A stretch of 64,000 nucleotides of DNA from Pseudidiomarina atlantica (GTDB taxonomy: Bacteria; Pseudomonadota; Gammaproteobacteria; Enterobacterales; Alteromonadaceae): positions 62,001 to 126,000 of the forward strand of contig NZ_JPIN01000008.1 in assembly GCF_000753735.1 (NCBI RefSeq), given 5' to 3'. Below, in pieces: positions 18,701-29,970 of the stretch. The notes below the pieces were generated by a model that worked only from the letters and a program-made list of their open reading frames with translations, was not told the DNA's origin and did no database searches. Both the position numbers and the translations under genes were made by a program. Positions within the stretch are counted from its first letter, which is position 1. Every line of letters starts with the position of its first letter.

Positions 18701-18892
18701 TTATTGAACGATGACTGGGGCGTGTTATATGAAACAAGCTTCCCACGTTCAGTATCGTTGGCTAACGTTAGCATCAACGACCAAGACCAGTGGGTATTCG
18801 ATTCATTCACTCCGCGCTTGAACTCAGTTCAAGGCCGTGCAGGTTCACCTTCATTGTGGAGCATCCGCTTGGGCTTCCAATACGATTTCTAA
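15779..18892 (+). CDS. Oar-like TonB-dependent receptor, paralogue 2
   Basis: Predicted outer-membrane receptor of 1037 residues, paralogous to the one at 11829-15080 along its whole length. A 26-residue signal peptide ending TATAQ is followed by a carboxypeptidase-regulatory-like domain (about 28-112), a possible TonB box VERLEVTG, a plug with GGANPRFNSLTVDGV and a barrel ending FQYDF. Two plug cysteines (in DIQCGGANP and GFTACNINAV) are absent from paralogue 1 and could form a disulphide; this hints at divergent ligands or folding. The 17 bases at 15754-15770, including the AGGAAA ribosome site, repeat the paralogue's leader with one mismatch. Substrate unknown. Confidence 0.88.
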   Translation: MLKNKPSRIAAAVALAIGLSATATAQETSSSIRGVVTSESTGNVIANATVTLRDERTGTTTTLTANDNGLFSARGLPVGGPYTLTVTDAAGNTEVVSDVYLTLGETENLSVQVAQRSVERLEVTGQRLTMTSGSTGPAANFNLSDLQNQPAPNRDLKDVMQIDPRVYINETNARDIQCGGANPRFNSLTVDGVRTNDNFGLNSSGYPTERMPFSYDAIEQVAVELAPFDVQYGGFTACNINAVTKSGENELFGSVFFDYTNDSLTGDELEGEPVTIGAFNERRYGVNVGGALIKDKLFAFVAYEKLEGSDTFDRGPEDANVATPVAGVTQADLDRIAAIARDVYGFEPGGFPASIPVEDEKFLAKIDWYINADHRASFTYNYNDGYSIAESDGDDNELEFSNHFYSRGAEFNSYVAQLYSDWTYNFSTEIRAGYSELENAVEPLGGTEIGEVQISLNDNTIYLGADDSRHSNKLAYDTAFYKLSGTYLYNDHTFTFGYEYESYDVFNLFIQESQGEHRFSSIDDFENGFVNRIIYENAAGTNNPDDGAGQFKYAVNTLYGQDEYYFIDQDLTLTVGLRYDWYTTSDEPRFNQSFADTYGFGNNATLDGEGLLQPRVGLNWVVNDQLEVRGGFGLYSGGNPNVWLSNNYSNNGVSLYEASLRNVNLFDLDYGTGSPIIDIPRELFDEVANAAGRGPVNALDPNFELPSEWKFAAGATYVTENDYVLIADFLHTRKQDAAIISDLRATQTGTAPDGRPIYASSGNDAFLLTNVDGDSGEQTSISFAISKEHDFGFDWSLAYAWNKAEDVNPMTSSVAYSNYTNLATADRENPGIATSNYEIPHRFTFRGTYTAEWLAGYDTTFSVFASANKGRPYSFTMNAPVGDITGGRSLLYVPTGIDDPNVAWGDSLTDGQIQEFFDFIAESGLDQYAGGIAPRNEFYSDWWHKVDLKVEQELPGFMKNHKSRVYFVVDNFTNLLNDDWGVLYETSFPRSVSLANVSINDQDQWVFDSFTPRLNSVQGRAGSPSLWSIRLGFQYDF

Positions 18893-18915
18893 GTCTGACT
18901 TAGCTTCGTAGCTAC

Positions 18916-18949
18916 AAAAAACCCGGCTCATCAATGAGCCGGGTTTTTT
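18916..18949. terminator. bidirectional terminator between the second Oar-like receptor and purL
   Basis: A 16-base perfect inverted repeat, AAAAAACCCGGCTCAT (18916-18931) and ATGAGCCGGGTTTTTT (18934-18949), around a two-base centre. It has a GC-rich core and a T-run on either strand, so it can end the receptor transcript on the plus strand and purL on the minus strand. A small TAGCT/AGCTA hairpin at 18901-18914 precedes it. Confidence 0.92.
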
Positions 18950-18974
18950 ATTTGCTGATGTTGGTTAACCGCGG

Positions 18975-21900
18975 TTAACCTAAGTAAACGCGTGCGTTGC
19001 GGAACATCCGCATCCACGGGCTGTCTTCACCCCAAGAATCCGGATGCCAGCTATTTGCCACGGTGCGGAACACCCGCTCAGGATGCGGCATCATAATGGT
19101 GACCCGACCATCAGGCGTGGTCAAACCGGTAATGCCTTCGGGTGAACCATTCGGGTTGGCTGGATACTGGGTTGCCACCGCACCTTTGTTGTTGATGTAA
19201 CGCATTGCCACCAAGCCCTGCTCTTTCAGTTGCGCCAAGGCGTTGCCTTTGAATTCAGCACGGCCTTCGCCATGTGAAACAGCGATTGGCATTTTTGAGC
19301 CAGCCATATCTTGCAAGAACAGCGACGGGCTCTGCTGGATCTCAACCATGCTAAAACGTGCTTCGAAGCGCTCTGAACGGTTGGTCACAAAGTGTGGCCA
19401 GTGTTCCGCGCCTGGAATCAACTCACGCAAATTCGACATCATTTGACAGCCGTTACACACGCCTAAAGCGAAGGTTTTATCACGCTCGAAGAACGCCGCA
19501 AATTCATCGCGGGCACGACTGTTGAATAACACTGACTTGGCCCAACCCTCACCGGCACCTAACACGTCACCGTAAGAGAAACCGCCACAAGCGACCAGAC
19601 CATTGAACTTCTCTAAGCTGACGCGGCCCGCTAAGATATCGCTCATATGCACGTCGACTGCGGCAAAGCCAGCTCGATCAAAAGCTGCGGCCATTTCGAC
19701 GTGTGAGTTCACGCCCTGCTCGCGCAGAATCGCGACCACTGGATCACGTCCCGTATTGATATACGGTGCCGCTACATCTTCACTCACATCAAAGGTTAAA
19801 TCAGCGAACAATCCGGTATCTGTTGCATCTTGCTTCGCTGCAAACTCTTCGTCCGCACAAGCTGGGTTGTCACGTAGGCGCTGCATTTGATGGGTGGTTT
19901 CCGCCCACACCTTACGATAGTGACTGCGCGCTTGTTGCAGCACTGCCTGACCATTGCGGGTGAATAACAATTGGTCGTTGTCAGTAACTTCACCTAGCAC
20001 ATGGAAATGTTCAGCCAAGCCTGCTTCAGTGTAAGCGTTTTGCACCTTTTCTAAATCGGCTTCACGTACCTGAATCACGGCACCTAACTCTTCATTGAAC
20101 AGTGCAGCTAAATCATCCGCTACCAGCGAGTCGAGTGCGACATGGGCGCCACAATGACCGGCAAAAGCCATCTCGGCGACCGTGACAAACAAACCACCGT
20201 CAGAGCGGTCGTGATAGGCGAGGAGTTTCTTCTCGTGAATCAGCTGCTGAGTAGCAGTGAAGAAGCCCTTCAGCAATTGTGCATCATCAACATCTGGTGT
20301 TACATCGCCCAGTTGACGATACACTTGTGCCAGCGCAGAACCGCCCAAACGCGCTTTTCCGGCACCCAAGTCGAGCAATATGAGCTTGCTCGGACCTTGG
20401 TCAACGCGCAGCTGTGGCGTTACTGTACGACGTACGTCACGAACCCGGCCAAATGCCGTAATCACAAGGCTCAGTGGCGCAGTAACCGCTTTGTTCTCGC
20501 CGTCCTGTTGCCATTGGGTTTTCATCGACATCGAGTCTTTGCCAACTGGAATCGTGAGCCCCAGCGCCGGACACAATTCTTCGCCAACAGCTTTGACCGC
20601 TTCATATAGACCGGCATCTTCACCTGGGTGCCCAGCGGCGGCCATCCAGTTGGCGGACAATTTAATGTGCTTTAACTCGCCAATATCAGCGGCAGCGATA
20701 TTGGTCAGCGCTTCGCCAACGGCAATGCGCGCTGACGCAGCAAAGTTGAGGAGTGCTAAAGGTGTGCGTTCACCCATCGCCATGGCTTCACCAGCATAAG
20801 TATCGTAACTTGCGGCAGTGACCGCCACGTCAGCTACTGGGATTTGCCATGGGCCAACCATTTGGTCGCGCGCCACCAGCCCGGTAACGCTACGATCGCC
20901 AATGGTGATCAAAAAGGTCTTTTCGGCAATCGTTGGCAAGCGTAATAACCGCTCCGCCGCTTCGTCCAGCTCGATGCCATCGCTGCGCAAGGCTTTGCCT
21001 TCAGCGCGCTTAGTTTGCACCTCGCGATGCATCTTCGGCGGCTTGCCAAGTAGCACATTCAGCGGCAAATCAATTGGAGTGTTGTCAAAATGCGCATCGG
21101 TCAGCGTGAGGTGTTCTTCTTCCGTCGCTTCACCGATAACGGCAAATGGCGCGCGCTCACGCAGACAGATTTCTTCAAATACCGCCATGCGCTCCGGCGC
21201 AATCGCCATCACATAGCGTTCTTGTGATTCGTTACACCAAATCGCCAGTGGCGACATGCCAGGCTCATCATTAGGCACCTGACGCAATTCAAAACGGCCA
21301 CCACGACCACCATCGCTGACCAGTTCAGGCATGGCATTGGAAAGACCACCGGCACCGACATCGTGAATAAAAGCAATCGGGTTTTTGTCACCAAGCTGCC
21401 AACAGCGATCAATGACTTCTTGGCAACGACGCTCCATTTCTGGGTTGTCACGCTGTACTGAAGCGAAATCCAAATCGGCACTTGAGGTGCCTGAGGTCAT
21501 GGATGACGCAGCGCCGCCACCAAGGCCGATATTCATTGCTGGGCCACCCAATACCACGAGTTTCGCAGCAACTGGGATCTCACCTTTTTCGACATGCTGT
21601 TCGCGAATATTGCCCATACCACCGGCAATCATGATCGGTTTGTGATAACCGCGAACTTCAATCCCGTTATGGCTATCGACCCGCTCTTCATAGGTGCGGA
21701 AATAACCAGTCAAAGCCGGACGGCCAAATTCATTGTTAAAGGCCGCACCACCTAGTGGACCTTCAAGCATGATATCAAGGGCGGTGACAATCCGATCAGG
21801 CTTGCCAAAGTCTTCTTCCCACGGCTGCTCGAAGCCAGGAATACGCAAGTTGGATACGCTAAAACCGACCAAGCCGGCCTTCGGTTTGGCACCGCGACCG

Positions 21901-22871
21901 GTAGCACCCTCGTCACGAATTTCGCCGCCTGAGCCGGTTGCGGCGCCGGGGAATGGTGAAATTGCGGTAGGATGGTTGTGAGTTTCGACCTTCATCAAAA
22001 TGTGAATCGGCTCATGGAAATAGCTGTATTCACCAGCCGCTTGGCTGCCAGCTGGATAAGGATAGAAACGCCCAGCCTCTGACCCTGTCATGACCGCAGC
22101 GTTATCTTTGTAGGCCGAAAGAACGTGCTCTGGCGTGACCTCGAAGGTGTTCTTGATCATTTTGAACAAGGATTTGACCTGCTCCTTGCCGTCAATCGTC
22201 CAATCAGCGTTGAATATCTTGTGGCGGCAATGCTCAGAGTTTGCCTGAGCAAACATGTAAAGTTCGATATCGTTCGGATTGCGCCCCAACTTGGTAAAGT
22301 TCTCGTACAGATAATCGATTTCATCATCAGCCAGCGCCAGCCCCATCTCAATGTTGGCATTACGCAATGCTTCGCGACCACCAGCCAGAATATCAACCGA
22401 CTGCAATGGCGCAGGTTCAGCGGCGCCAAATAATACCGATGCTTGTTCAAGTTCGGTTAATACAGTTTCGGTCATGCGATCGTGCAACGCAGCTTGTGCA
22501 GCGGCCAATTGCTCGGCAGATAAATCGCCGGCCAGATAGTAAGCAATGCCACGTTCGATTCGGCGCACGTTCTGCAGGCCGCAATTGTGAGCGATATCTG
22601 TGGCTTTTGATGACCATGGAGAAATAGTGCCTTGGCGCGGTGTAACCACCAAGAGTTGCCCTTGCGGAAGATGCTGGGCGCGGGCTGGACCGTAAGTTAA
22701 CAATTGCTTAAGTACATTCCGATCGGCTTCGCTTAACTCGCTCTGAGCATCCACAAAGTGCATAAACTCGGCGTAAATACCTTGCACCGGAACATCAGCT
22801 TGCTGCAGACGTTGCAACAATTTTTCCGTTCGGAACTCAGACAGGGCTGGGGCGCCGCGTAATATCTCCAC
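18975..22871 (-). CDS. purL: phosphoribosylformylglycinamidine synthase
   Basis: Single-chain enzyme of purine synthesis that converts FGAR, glutamine and ATP to FGAM. The 1298-residue length is that of the large gammaproteobacterial PurL. An N-terminal PurS-like domain, the two AIRS-like ATP-binding halves ([26 protein letters not shown] near residue 300) and the C-terminal glutaminase domain with nucleophile Cys in GVCNGCQMM and the His/Glu pair in PHPERVFR are visible. The start is a GTG with GGAG eight bases before it; the nearest ATG is out of frame. It is transcribed alone on the minus strand with a terminator behind it. Confidence 0.97.
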   Translation of the reverse strand: MEILRGAPALSEFRTEKLLQRLQQADVPVQGIYAEFMHFVDAQSELSEADRNVLKQLLTYGPARAQHLPQGQLLVVTPRQGTISPWSSKATDIAHNCGLQNVRRIERGIAYYLAGDLSAEQLAAAQAALHDRMTETVLTELEQASVLFGAAEPAPLQSVDILAGGREALRNANIEMGLALADDEIDYLYENFTKLGRNPNDIELYMFAQANSEHCRHKIFNADWTIDGKEQVKSLFKMIKNTFEVTPEHVLSAYKDNAAVMTGSEAGRFYPYPAGSQAAGEYSYFHEPIHILMKVETHNHPTAISPFPGAATGSGGEIRDEGATGRGAKPKAGLVGFSVSNLRIPGFEQPWEEDFGKPDRIVTALDIMLEGPLGGAAFNNEFGRPALTGYFRTYEERVDSHNGIEVRGYHKPIMIAGGMGNIREQHVEKGEIPVAAKLVVLGGPAMNIGLGGGAASSMTSGTSSADLDFASVQRDNPEMERRCQEVIDRCWQLGDKNPIAFIHDVGAGGLSNAMPELVSDGGRGGRFELRQVPNDEPGMSPLAIWCNESQERYVMAIAPERMAVFEEICLRERAPFAVIGEATEEEHLTLTDAHFDNTPIDLPLNVLLGKPPKMHREVQTKRAEGKALRSDGIELDEAAERLLRLPTIAEKTFLITIGDRSVTGLVARDQMVGPWQIPVADVAVTAASYDTYAGEAMAMGERTPLALLNFAASARIAVGEALTNIAAADIGELKHIKLSANWMAAAGHPGEDAGLYEAVKAVGEELCPALGLTIPVGKDSMSMKTQWQQDGENKAVTAPLSLVITAFGRVRDVRRTVTPQLRVDQGPSKLILLDLGAGKARLGGSALAQVYRQLGDVTPDVDDAQLLKGFFTATQQLIHEKKLLAYHDRSDGGLFVTVAEMAFAGHCGAHVALDSLVADDLAALFNEELGAVIQVREADLEKVQNAYTEAGLAEHFHVLGEVTDNDQLLFTRNGQAVLQQARSHYRKVWAETTHQMQRLRDNPACADEEFAAKQDATDTGLFADLTFDVSEDVAAPYINTGRDPVVAILREQGVNSHVEMAAAFDRAGFAAVDVHMSDILAGRVSLEKFNGLVACGGFSYGDVLGAGEGWAKSVLFNSRARDEFAAFFERDKTFALGVCNGCQMMSNLRELIPGAEHWPHFVTNRSERFEARFSMVEIQQSPSLFLQDMAGSKMPIAVSHGEGRAEFKGNALAQLKEQGLVAMRYINNKGAVATQYPANPNGSPEGITGLTTPDGRVTIMMPHPERVFRTVANSWHPDSWGEDSPWMRMFRNARVYLG

Positions 22872-22968
22872 AGATCATTCTCCAGGTTGGCAAATAGGAT
22901 GGCGTTTCATCGACCATTTGAAGCCGCGTATTATAGTCATTTTTCGATCACTTCACTACCGCTACGAG

Positions 22969-23094
22969 CTACTCGTCGGCAGACTTTTCGCACAGCCTAA
23001 ACCATTTTTGGCGGCGTTCGTTTTGTAAGTGTCTTTGTTTGCGCAGCCATGCACGACGGCGTGAATGTTGACTTAATCTTTTGCTTTGCCGCAT
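22969..23094 (-). CDS. possible small basic protein translationally coupled to mltF
   Basis: A 41-codon frame whose ATG shares its A with the mltF stop in a TAATG junction, a layout typical of translational coupling. The product starts MRQSKRLSQHSRRRAW and is dominated by Arg, Lys and Gln with three Trp/Phe, predicting a basic helix; it ends EKSADE. No signal peptide or membrane segment is seen. I do not recognise the family. The frame could be chance, since short open frames are common, but the junction and strongly biased composition are in its favour. It ends 98 bases before purL starts. Confidence 0.45.
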   Translation of the reverse strand: MRQSKRLSQHSRRRAWLRKQRHLQNERRQKWFRLCEKSADE

Positions 23095-24494
23095 TAACGA
23101 GCCTCATCGCCACTGCCCATTGGCAGGGTTATTTGTAGGGGTTGTGCTGGAATGCGTCCGCGCTCGTCCAGCCACACCAAAGTGTCATAGTAGCGACGTA
23201 TGTTCCCTACGTATCGCACCGGTTCGTCACCACGCGCAAAGCCAAAGCGGGTTTGACGATAATATTTTTTCTGTCGTAATAAGGGTAGACGCTTTCGCAC
23301 ATCGATCCAGCGATCGGGATCACCACCTTGGCGCTCGGTAAGGACGCGCGCATCTTCTAAGTGTCCGTAGCCGATGTTGTAGGCGGCTAATGCAAACCAG
23401 GTACGGTCGGGCTCTGGAATCCGTGCGGGGATAGTTTGCAGCATACGCTCGAAATAACGCGCGCCACCACGGATGCTCTCTTCAGGATTCAAGCGACTGG
23501 TAACGCCCATCGCTTCCGCTGTTGGCAAGGTCAGCATCATCAGTCCACGCACCCCAGTCGGTGACGTCGCGCGCGGATTCCAATGACTTTCTTGGTAAGA
23601 AATAGCGGCTAATAAACGCCAGTCGAGTGCGCCTGAATGCTCTACAAAAAAGTCGCGATACTTCGGTAGTGTCGTTTGTACCGCATCAATGAAGAAGCTG
23701 GTATCGACGTAGTTGAATTGCGATACGTGGCCAAAATGTTGGTCCACCAGCCGCGCCAGCTCACCTGACTGACGTAATTCACCAAAAAAACGAATCACCT
23801 CAGCATACAAAGAACCATCGCGCCCGGGTGCCAACATCCAACTGATATCAATGTTATCGCGAATGGTGAAAGCCACGCTGATATTGGGAAAGTAACGACG
23901 CTGCACATCGAGGATATTACTGTCAGTAATAGTGAAAGCGATGTCGCCTTCTATGACTGAGCGCAGCAGCTCAGTGGCATCATGCTCACTGGTAGCGCGC
24001 CACTTCAATTCCGGGTAATTCTTAGCATTGCGTTGCAACCAATCGTGGTGCGAACTGCCCGCTACCACGACCACTTCGGCATCGACATCGTCCCAATCGC
24101 GCGGACGCTCGCGCGCGCCTTGGCGATACACTAAGCGTTGTGAAATTTCTTGATACGGCGGTCCGAAGCGATAATTTTTGTCGCGCGACGGTGTACGATC
24201 GAGGCCAGCCGCGACCAAATCAACTTGTTGGTTATCGAGCAAGGTGAACAAGTCATTGACGTTGTAACGCGAGACAATTTGCAACTCGACATCGAGTTGT
24301 TCGGCGAAAGTTGCGGCAAGTGCATATTCAAGACCACTCTCACTTTCAGCATCGTGATAGTAAGTGGAGGGGCCAAGCAAAGTACCCACGCGCAATACCC
24401 CGCGCTGTTGGATTTCGTAAAGATGGTCGGGCTGCGGTTGTGGCGCGCAGCCAGCCAGTAGCAACAGTGCTAGCAAGCCGAACCAGCGCGCCAT
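23094..24494 (-). CDS. mltF: membrane-bound lytic murein transglycosylase F
   Basis: Cleaves peptidoglycan glycan strands with formation of anhydromuramic ends. I start at ATG 24494 (MARWFGLLALL), six bases past the guaA stop; a GTG at 24509 would overlap guaA. The 466-residue protein has a lipoprotein-type signal with lipobox LLAGC, whereas E. coli MltF is anchored differently. A solute-binding-protein-like module (about 30-265: RVGTLLGPSTYY ... NSNILDVQRRYFP-type segments) acts as regulator in this family. It is followed by the lysozyme-like SLT domain with catalytic Glu in ISYQESHWNPRATS and the GLMMLTLPTAEAMGV motif. The gene follows guaA closely and ends in a TAATG overlap with a small frame. 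Confidence 0.93.
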   Translation of the reverse strand: MARWFGLLALLLLAGCAPQPQPDHLYEIQQRGVLRVGTLLGPSTYYHDAESESGLEYALAATFAEQLDVELQIVSRYNVNDLFTLLDNQQVDLVAAGLDRTPSRDKNYRFGPPYQEISQRLVYRQGARERPRDWDDVDAEVVVVAGSSHHDWLQRNAKNYPELKWRATSEHDATELLRSVIEGDIAFTITDSNILDVQRRYFPNISVAFTIRDNIDISWMLAPGRDGSLYAEVIRFFGELRQSGELARLVDQHFGHVSQFNYVDTSFFIDAVQTTLPKYRDFFVEHSGALDWRLLAAISYQESHWNPRATSPTGVRGLMMLTLPTAEAMGVTSRLNPEESIRGGARYFERMLQTIPARIPEPDRTWFALAAYNIGYGHLEDARVLTERQGGDPDRWIDVRKRLPLLRQKKYYRQTRFGFARGDEPVRYVGNIRRYYDTLVWLDERGRIPAQPLQITLPMGSGDEAR

Positions 24495-24499
24495 ACTAG

Positions 24500-26074
24500 C
24501 TATTCCCACTCGATCGTAGCAGGAGGCTTACCTGAGATGTCGTAAACGACACGCGAGATACCGTCAATTTCATTGATGATCCGGTTCGAAACCTTTTCCA
24601 GCAATTCATAGGGTAAATGTGCCCAACGTGCGGTCATAAAGTCAATAGTTTCAACGGCACGTAACGCGATGACCCAGTCGTACTTGCGCGCATCGCCCAT
24701 CACACCGACCGAACGCACCGGCAGAAATACCGCAAAGGCTTGGCTGACGTCGTGATAGATCCCTGCTTTGCGCAGTTCACTAATGAAAATGTGGTCCGCG
24801 CGACGTAGTAAGTCGCAGTACTCTTTTTTCACTTCGGCCAGAACGCGCACGCCTAAGCCCGGTCCTGGGAACGGGTGGCGGTAGAGCATGTCGTATGGCA
24901 AGCCGAGTTCTAAACCGATTTTGCGTACTTCGTCTTTAAACAATTCGCGCAACGGCTCAACCAACTGCAGCTTCATATCTTTTGGCAGGCCCCCCACATT
25001 GTGGTGTGACTTGATCACGTGGGCTTTACCAGTTTTCGAGCCAGCAGACTCGATCACGTCTGGATAAATGGTGCCCTGCGCCAAAAAAGAAACATCTTTG
25101 ATGCTAGTGGCTTGCTCGTCGAAAATTTCGATAAACACGCGGCCGATAATTTTACGCTTCGCTTCTGGGTCTTTTTCGCCCGCTAAGGCGTCGAGAAAGC
25201 GATTTTCAGCATCGACGTGAACAATGTTCAGACCGTAGTGATCGCCAAACATTTCCATGACTTGCTCGGCTTCTTGCCAACGTAACAAACCGTTGTCGAC
25301 AAACACACAGGTCAATTGATCGCCAATCGCGCGGTGCAACAACATCGCTGTGACCGAGCTATCTACGCCACCCGACAGACCTAACACAACTTTGCCGTTG
25401 CCAACTTGCTCGCGAATACGTGCAACCGCGTCATTAATAATGTGAGCGGCAGTCCAATTGGTTTCACACTCGCAGATTTCGACCACGAAGTGCTCAAGCA
25501 TACGCATCCCTTGGCGCGTATGCGTCACTTCTGGATGGAACTGCACACCGTAAAAGTCACGCGTATCATCGGCCATTGCCGCAATTGGACAGGTTGGCGT
25601 TTGCGCGACAATATGGAAGCCTTCCGGTGCTTCAATCACTTTGTCACCGTGGCTCATCCACACATCAAGCAATGGATTGCCGTTCTCGTGAACTGCGTCC
25701 TCGATGTGGTGGAACAGTGGGCAAGGTTCTGTGCGCTCAACTTGCGCATAACCGAACTCACGCTCCAATGAACCTTGAACTTTACCACCCAGTTGCACGG
25801 CCATGGTTTGCATGCCGTAGCACACACCAAGAACCGGCACTCCAGCTTCAAATACGTACTCAGGCGCACGCGGTGAACCGTCTTCGGTTACTGACTCTGG
25901 GCCACCCGACAAGATAATACCGTTCGGATTAAAATTTTTGATGTCCTCGGCAGCGACATCCCAAGCCCACAGTTCACAGTAAACGCCAATCTCGCGAATG
26001 CGTCGCGCAATCAACTGAGTGTATTGCGAACCAAAATCTAAAATCAAAATGCGATGAGCATGAATATCTTGCAT
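24500..26074 (-). CDS. guaA: GMP synthase (glutamine-hydrolysing)
   Basis: Aminates XMP to GMP with glutamine and ATP. The 524-residue protein has a class I glutaminase domain with Cys85 (GVCYGMQT), His180 and Glu182 (FHPEVTH), the ATP-pyrophosphatase P-loop LSGGVDSS (233-240), and the dimerisation domain at the C-terminus ending PPATIEWE, as usual. It follows guaB by six bases, the classic guaBA operon for the two steps from IMP to GMP, and mltF follows it in turn. Confidence 0.98.
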   Translation of the reverse strand: MQDIHAHRILILDFGSQYTQLIARRIREIGVYCELWAWDVAAEDIKNFNPNGIILSGGPESVTEDGSPRAPEYVFEAGVPVLGVCYGMQTMAVQLGGKVQGSLEREFGYAQVERTEPCPLFHHIEDAVHENGNPLLDVWMSHGDKVIEAPEGFHIVAQTPTCPIAAMADDTRDFYGVQFHPEVTHTRQGMRMLEHFVVEICECETNWTAAHIINDAVARIREQVGNGKVVLGLSGGVDSSVTAMLLHRAIGDQLTCVFVDNGLLRWQEAEQVMEMFGDHYGLNIVHVDAENRFLDALAGEKDPEAKRKIIGRVFIEIFDEQATSIKDVSFLAQGTIYPDVIESAGSKTGKAHVIKSHHNVGGLPKDMKLQLVEPLRELFKDEVRKIGLELGLPYDMLYRHPFPGPGLGVRVLAEVKKEYCDLLRRADHIFISELRKAGIYHDVSQAFAVFLPVRSVGVMGDARKYDWVIALRAVETIDFMTARWAHLPYELLEKVSNRIINEIDGISRVVYDISGKPPATIEWE

Positions 26075-26080
26075 GTCGGC

Positions 26081-27550
26081 TTAACCCATTCGGTAGTTAG
26101 GTGCTTCTTTGGTGATTTGCACGTCGTGCACGTGCGACTCGCCCATACCGGCGGAAGTCACGCGGACAAATTGTGGTTTGGTACGCATCTCTTTAATGGT
26201 CGCACAACCGGTTAATCCCATAGACGAACGCAATCCGCCCATCTGCTGATGGATAATGTTCGAGATGGGTCCTTTATAGGCAACGCGACCCTCGATACCT
26301 TCTGGCACCAATTTTTCGGCCTCGTTGCTGGCTTGGAAATAACGATCGGAGGACCCATGGCGCTGATTCATCGCGCCTAGGCTACCCATGCCACGATAAG
26401 ATTTGTAGTAGCGACCTTGATAGAGCTCAACTTCACCCGGCGCTTCTTCGGTACCTGCTAACATGCTGCCGACCATCACGCAGTCGGCGCCAGCGGCGAT
26501 GGCTTTGGCGATGTCGCCAGAAAAACGAATGCCACCGTCGGCAATCACTGGAATACCTGTGCCTTTGAGGGCATCGACGGCATCGCTAATCGCGGTAATT
26601 TGCGGCACACCGCACCCGGTAACGATACGAGTGGTACAAATAGAACCTGGGCCAATACCGACTTTTACAGCGTCAACGCCTGCATCGGCAAGAGCCTTAG
26701 CGCCAGCGCCAGTGGCAACGTTGCCAGCAATGATTTGCAAATCTGGATACTGTTTACGGGTTGCTGTAACGCGGTCAATCACGCCTTGCGAATGGCCGTG
26801 TGAGGTATCGATGAGCAGCACGTCGACACCGGCTTCAACCAGTGCTGCGATGCGATCTTCTGTACCAGGACCGACACCTACTGCGGCGCCTACGCGCAAG
26901 CGACCGAGTTCGTCTTTACATGCGTTCGGCTTGTTTTCTGCTTTGGTGAAATCTTTTAAGGTGATCATGCCGCGCAAATGAAACGCGTCATCAACTACCA
27001 AGATCTTCTCAATGCGATGTTGGTGCATCAGTTCGAGAATTTCATCGCTGCTGGCACTTTCTTTGACCGTTACCAAGCGATCTTTCGGGGTCATGATGCT
27101 TTGCACGAGTTTGCTGTTGTCACTTTCGGCACGCGTATCACGACCGGTGATGATGCCAACCAATTCGCCGCTAGGCTCGACCACCGGAAAACCATGAAAG
27201 CCATGCTCGACGCTCAACGCACGAATTTCGCCAAGAGAGGTATCAGGGGTTACGGTAACAGGATCAGAAACCATGCCACTTTCGTATTTTTTAACCTTAC
27301 GAACGTGCGCGGCTTGTTCTTCAATGGTCATGTTTTTGTGGACGAAACCAAGCCCACCTTCTTGCGCTAAGGCAATGGCGAGGGATGCTTCGGTGACGGT
27401 ATCCATAGCTGCTGAGACCATCGGAATATTAAGTTCGATGCCGCGTGTCAGGCGCGTGCGCAGGTCAGCAGTGTGAGGTAAAACAGTCGAATGACCGGGG
27501 ACGAGTAAAACGTCATCAAAGGTAAGAGCTTCTTGAGCGATTCTTAGCAT
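26081..27550 (-). CDS. guaB: inosine-5'-monophosphate dehydrogenase
   Basis: Oxidises IMP to XMP with NAD, the committed step of guanine nucleotide synthesis. The 489-residue product shows the catalytic barrel interrupted by a pair of CBS domains (about 93-210), the active-site loop with Cys305 in [11 protein letters not shown], and the C-terminal [12 protein letters not shown] segment. It heads the guaBA operon and is divergent from xseA across a 98-base gap that must hold both promoters. I could not pick out a reliable PurR or other operator there. Confidence 0.98.
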   Translation of the reverse strand: MLRIAQEALTFDDVLLVPGHSTVLPHTADLRTRLTRGIELNIPMVSAAMDTVTEASLAIALAQEGGLGFVHKNMTIEEQAAHVRKVKKYESGMVSDPVTVTPDTSLGEIRALSVEHGFHGFPVVEPSGELVGIITGRDTRAESDNSKLVQSIMTPKDRLVTVKESASSDEILELMHQHRIEKILVVDDAFHLRGMITLKDFTKAENKPNACKDELGRLRVGAAVGVGPGTEDRIAALVEAGVDVLLIDTSHGHSQGVIDRVTATRKQYPDLQIIAGNVATGAGAKALADAGVDAVKVGIGPGSICTTRIVTGCGVPQITAISDAVDALKGTGIPVIADGGIRFSGDIAKAIAAGADCVMVGSMLAGTEEAPGEVELYQGRYYKSYRGMGSLGAMNQRHGSSDRYFQASNEAEKLVPEGIEGRVAYKGPISNIIHQQMGGLRSSMGLTGCATIKEMRTKPQFVRVTSAGMGESHVHDVQITKEAPNYRMG

Positions 27551-27648
27551 GGCAACATCCCAATGGCTGAGTTAATGTTGCGGGCAGATTTTACTCGTAA
27601 ACGGCTTTTCAGTAAACTGATTTTTTCTCGCGCAACTGGATTGCAAGC

Positions 27649-28977
27649 ATGAATCAACCCGTTATTTTTACCGTTGCCCAACTAAATGCGGAAGTACGTC
27701 AAGTACTTGAGCAAGGCTTTGGTTCCATTTGGCTACTTGGTGAAATTTCCAACTTCGCCGCGCCAAGCTCAGGACATTGGTATTTTACCCTGAAAGATGA
27801 GCGTGCTCAGATAAAAGCGGCGATGTTTCGCAATGCCAATCAACGGGTCAAATTACGCCCGCAAAGTGGCATGCAAGTGTTGGTTCGAGCCAAGTTGACC
27901 GTCTACGAACCGCGTGGTGATTACCAGCTTATTGTCGAGCACATGGAAGATGCTGGTGCCGGCTTATTGCAACAGCGCTACGAACAGCTCAAGCGCAAGC
28001 TGCAAAGTGAAGGCTTGTTCGCTGCTGAGCACAAACAAAGCTTACCGTCGATCATTCGGCGCGTGGGTGTCATCACCTCGCCCACTGGCGCCGCGATTCG
28101 CGATATTCTGGCCGTGCTCAAGCGCCGCGATCCGCAACTCGAAGTGATTATTTACCCAAGTGCTGTGCAAGGCCAAGCAGCGGTGCAAGACTTACTCTTT
28201 GCACTGCAACGGGCCTGCGCGCGCAACGAGGTCGACGTACTGATCGTTGCTCGTGGAGGCGGCTCGTTGGAGGACTTGTGGTGCTTTAACGACGAGCAAT
28301 TGGCTTATGCCCTGCACAGTTGTCCACTGCCGTTAATCAGTGCGGTTGGCCACGAAGTCGACTTTACCATTGCCGATTATGTTGCCGATGTCCGTGCGCC
28401 AACGCCGTCAGCAGCCGCTGAATTGGTCAGCCGTGACCAACGCGAAACGCTGCAAAGGTTGCGCCAGCTTGATCATCGCTTGCTGCAATTTTGGCAACGC
28501 CAGCGCGCCTTCCTGCAGCAGAGTTTGCAGCATTGGCAATTGCGGTTACAGCAACAGCATCCGCAACGCCGCTTACAACAACATAGTCAGCGACTCGATG
28601 AGTTAATGGCGCGTGCCGCCCACGGACTAAAGCAACGCCAACGGCAGGCACAACAGCGTTTTGACTACACCCAGCAACGCTTAGTTGCGTTGCATCCGCA
28701 GCGGCAAATCCAGCCGCTGCAACAACGGTTGTCGCAATTGGAGGGGCGTGCGCAATTGGCGATTAAACAATTGCTCAAACACTGGCAGCAGCGTCAGCTC
28801 GGCGCGGTGCAACAACTCCACATCGTTAGCCCCTTGCAGACCATTGCACGTGGCTATGCGGTGTTGCGCAAGCACGATGGCGAACTCATCCGTAGTCCGC
28901 AACAACTGGCCGACGGCGAGCGCTTTTCGGTACGCGTCGCTGATGGCGAGTTTACTGCAACGAAGAACAATAGCTAA
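27649..28977 (+). CDS. xseA: exodeoxyribonuclease VII large subunit
   Basis: Catalytic subunit of ExoVII, which degrades single-stranded DNA from both ends; the small subunit XseB is encoded at 50306-50554. The 442-residue protein starts with an OB-fold domain (about 5-110, [23 protein letters not shown]), then the catalytic core with [12 protein letters not shown] and [18 protein letters not shown] very Gln- and Arg-rich coiled-coil region (about 265-400) follows and is longer and more repetitive than I would expect from E. coli. Its stop overlaps the converging AEC permease gene by four bases. Confidence 0.96.
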   Translation: MNQPVIFTVAQLNAEVRQVLEQGFGSIWLLGEISNFAAPSSGHWYFTLKDERAQIKAAMFRNANQRVKLRPQSGMQVLVRAKLTVYEPRGDYQLIVEHMEDAGAGLLQQRYEQLKRKLQSEGLFAAEHKQSLPSIIRRVGVITSPTGAAIRDILAVLKRRDPQLEVIIYPSAVQGQAAVQDLLFALQRACARNEVDVLIVARGGGSLEDLWCFNDEQLAYALHSCPLPLISAVGHEVDFTIADYVADVRAPTPSAAAELVSRDQRETLQRLRQLDHRLLQFWQRQRAFLQQSLQHWQLRLQQQHPQRRLQQHSQRLDELMARAAHGLKQRQRQAQQRFDYTQQRLVALHPQRQIQPLQQRLSQLEGRAQLAIKQLLKHWQQRQLGAVQQLHIVSPLQTIARGYAVLRKHDGELIRSPQQLADGERFSVRVADGEFTATKNNS

Positions 28978-29903
28978 AGCGATTGCAGGTACTGCAATAA
29001 GTAATACCACAACGGCAAGGTGACAAAACACAACAACACACCATAGCCGACGACAGCCGCAGCCAACGTTGGCGCTAGACCGGCCATGATGGCAAGTGCC
29101 CCTGCTGAAATCATGGCGGGCATGGCTGCTTCCATAATGGTTACTTGTACCGCCAATTGGTCAAGACCAAACCACATCAAGATCAGCAAGGCAATCAGCG
29201 GGGTAAGTCCTAACTTCAGCGCCAGCGCCCAGACCAACGGCCCGCGGTCTTGTTGCGGTAAGCGGAATTTCAGCTGAAAGCCCACCGCAACCATGATAAC
29301 GGGCACCAGCGTAATCGCTAACGAATCAATAAAGTGTTGTGCGACCGTCGGATACTCAACCCCTTTCAACAACAGTGCTGCGACCAGTGCCACAAACGGC
29401 GGAAACTTAACAATTTTCCACGCAATGGTTTTGGCCGAAGGACGCTGCGTTGCTTGGCCCGGCTCATGACTGTACACCGCGGCAATGATAGTGGCGTAAA
29501 TCGACAAAATGAAAAACGAGCCCAACTGGTCATAAAGCAGCGCATAAGGAATGCCCTCAGGCCCGAAAAATGCTTCGATCATCGGAAACCCGACAAAGGA
29601 TGTGTTCCCCAGAGGGATCACAATTAACATGGCACCGGTGGTCGCCCGCGGCCACTGTCGCCACTTGGCAATTTTCAGCACTAACGGCACGGTGAGCACC
29701 AATAAGATCCAGGGAATCAGCGCTGGATAGAGTAATTCAGCGCCGAACGTAAGTAACGGAATCTTCTGCAATACCAACGCCGGTAAGGCCACGTAAATCA
29801 CGTAAGCGTTGAGGATTTGCCCAGTATTTTGCGGAAATTGCGGGCTACGACGCAGTAACAAGCCAATCAGTACATAGCCAGCAATATAGAGAAAATTCGC
29901 CAT
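28974..29903 (-). CDS. AEC (auxin efflux carrier) family permease
   Basis: A 309-residue integral membrane protein with about ten hydrophobic segments in the inverted-repeat pattern of the AEC family, including a [30 protein letters not shown] start and a [16 protein letters not shown] loop in the middle where the family has its conserved Asn/Pro. Bacterial members have been linked to malate and other organic acid transport, but the substrate here cannot be read from the sequence. It lies 67 bases downstream of the porin gene on the same strand and could receive read-through from the PhoB-type porin promoter. Confidence 0.85.
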   Translation of the reverse strand: MANFLYIAGYVLIGLLLRRSPQFPQNTGQILNAYVIYVALPALVLQKIPLLTFGAELLYPALIPWILLVLTVPLVLKIAKWRQWPRATTGAMLIVIPLGNTSFVGFPMIEAFFGPEGIPYALLYDQLGSFFILSIYATIIAAVYSHEPGQATQRPSAKTIAWKIVKFPPFVALVAALLLKGVEYPTVAQHFIDSLAITLVPVIMVAVGFQLKFRLPQQDRGPLVWALALKLGLTPLIALLILMWFGLDQLAVQVTIMEAAMPAMISAGALAIMAGLAPTLAAAVVGYGVLLCFVTLPLWYYLLQYLQSL

Positions 29904-29970
29904 CGTTCAGTAAGATTTGAGAATGATGGCGATAGTCTACTCGGTCTAAAGTGATTACGACAATTAGACT

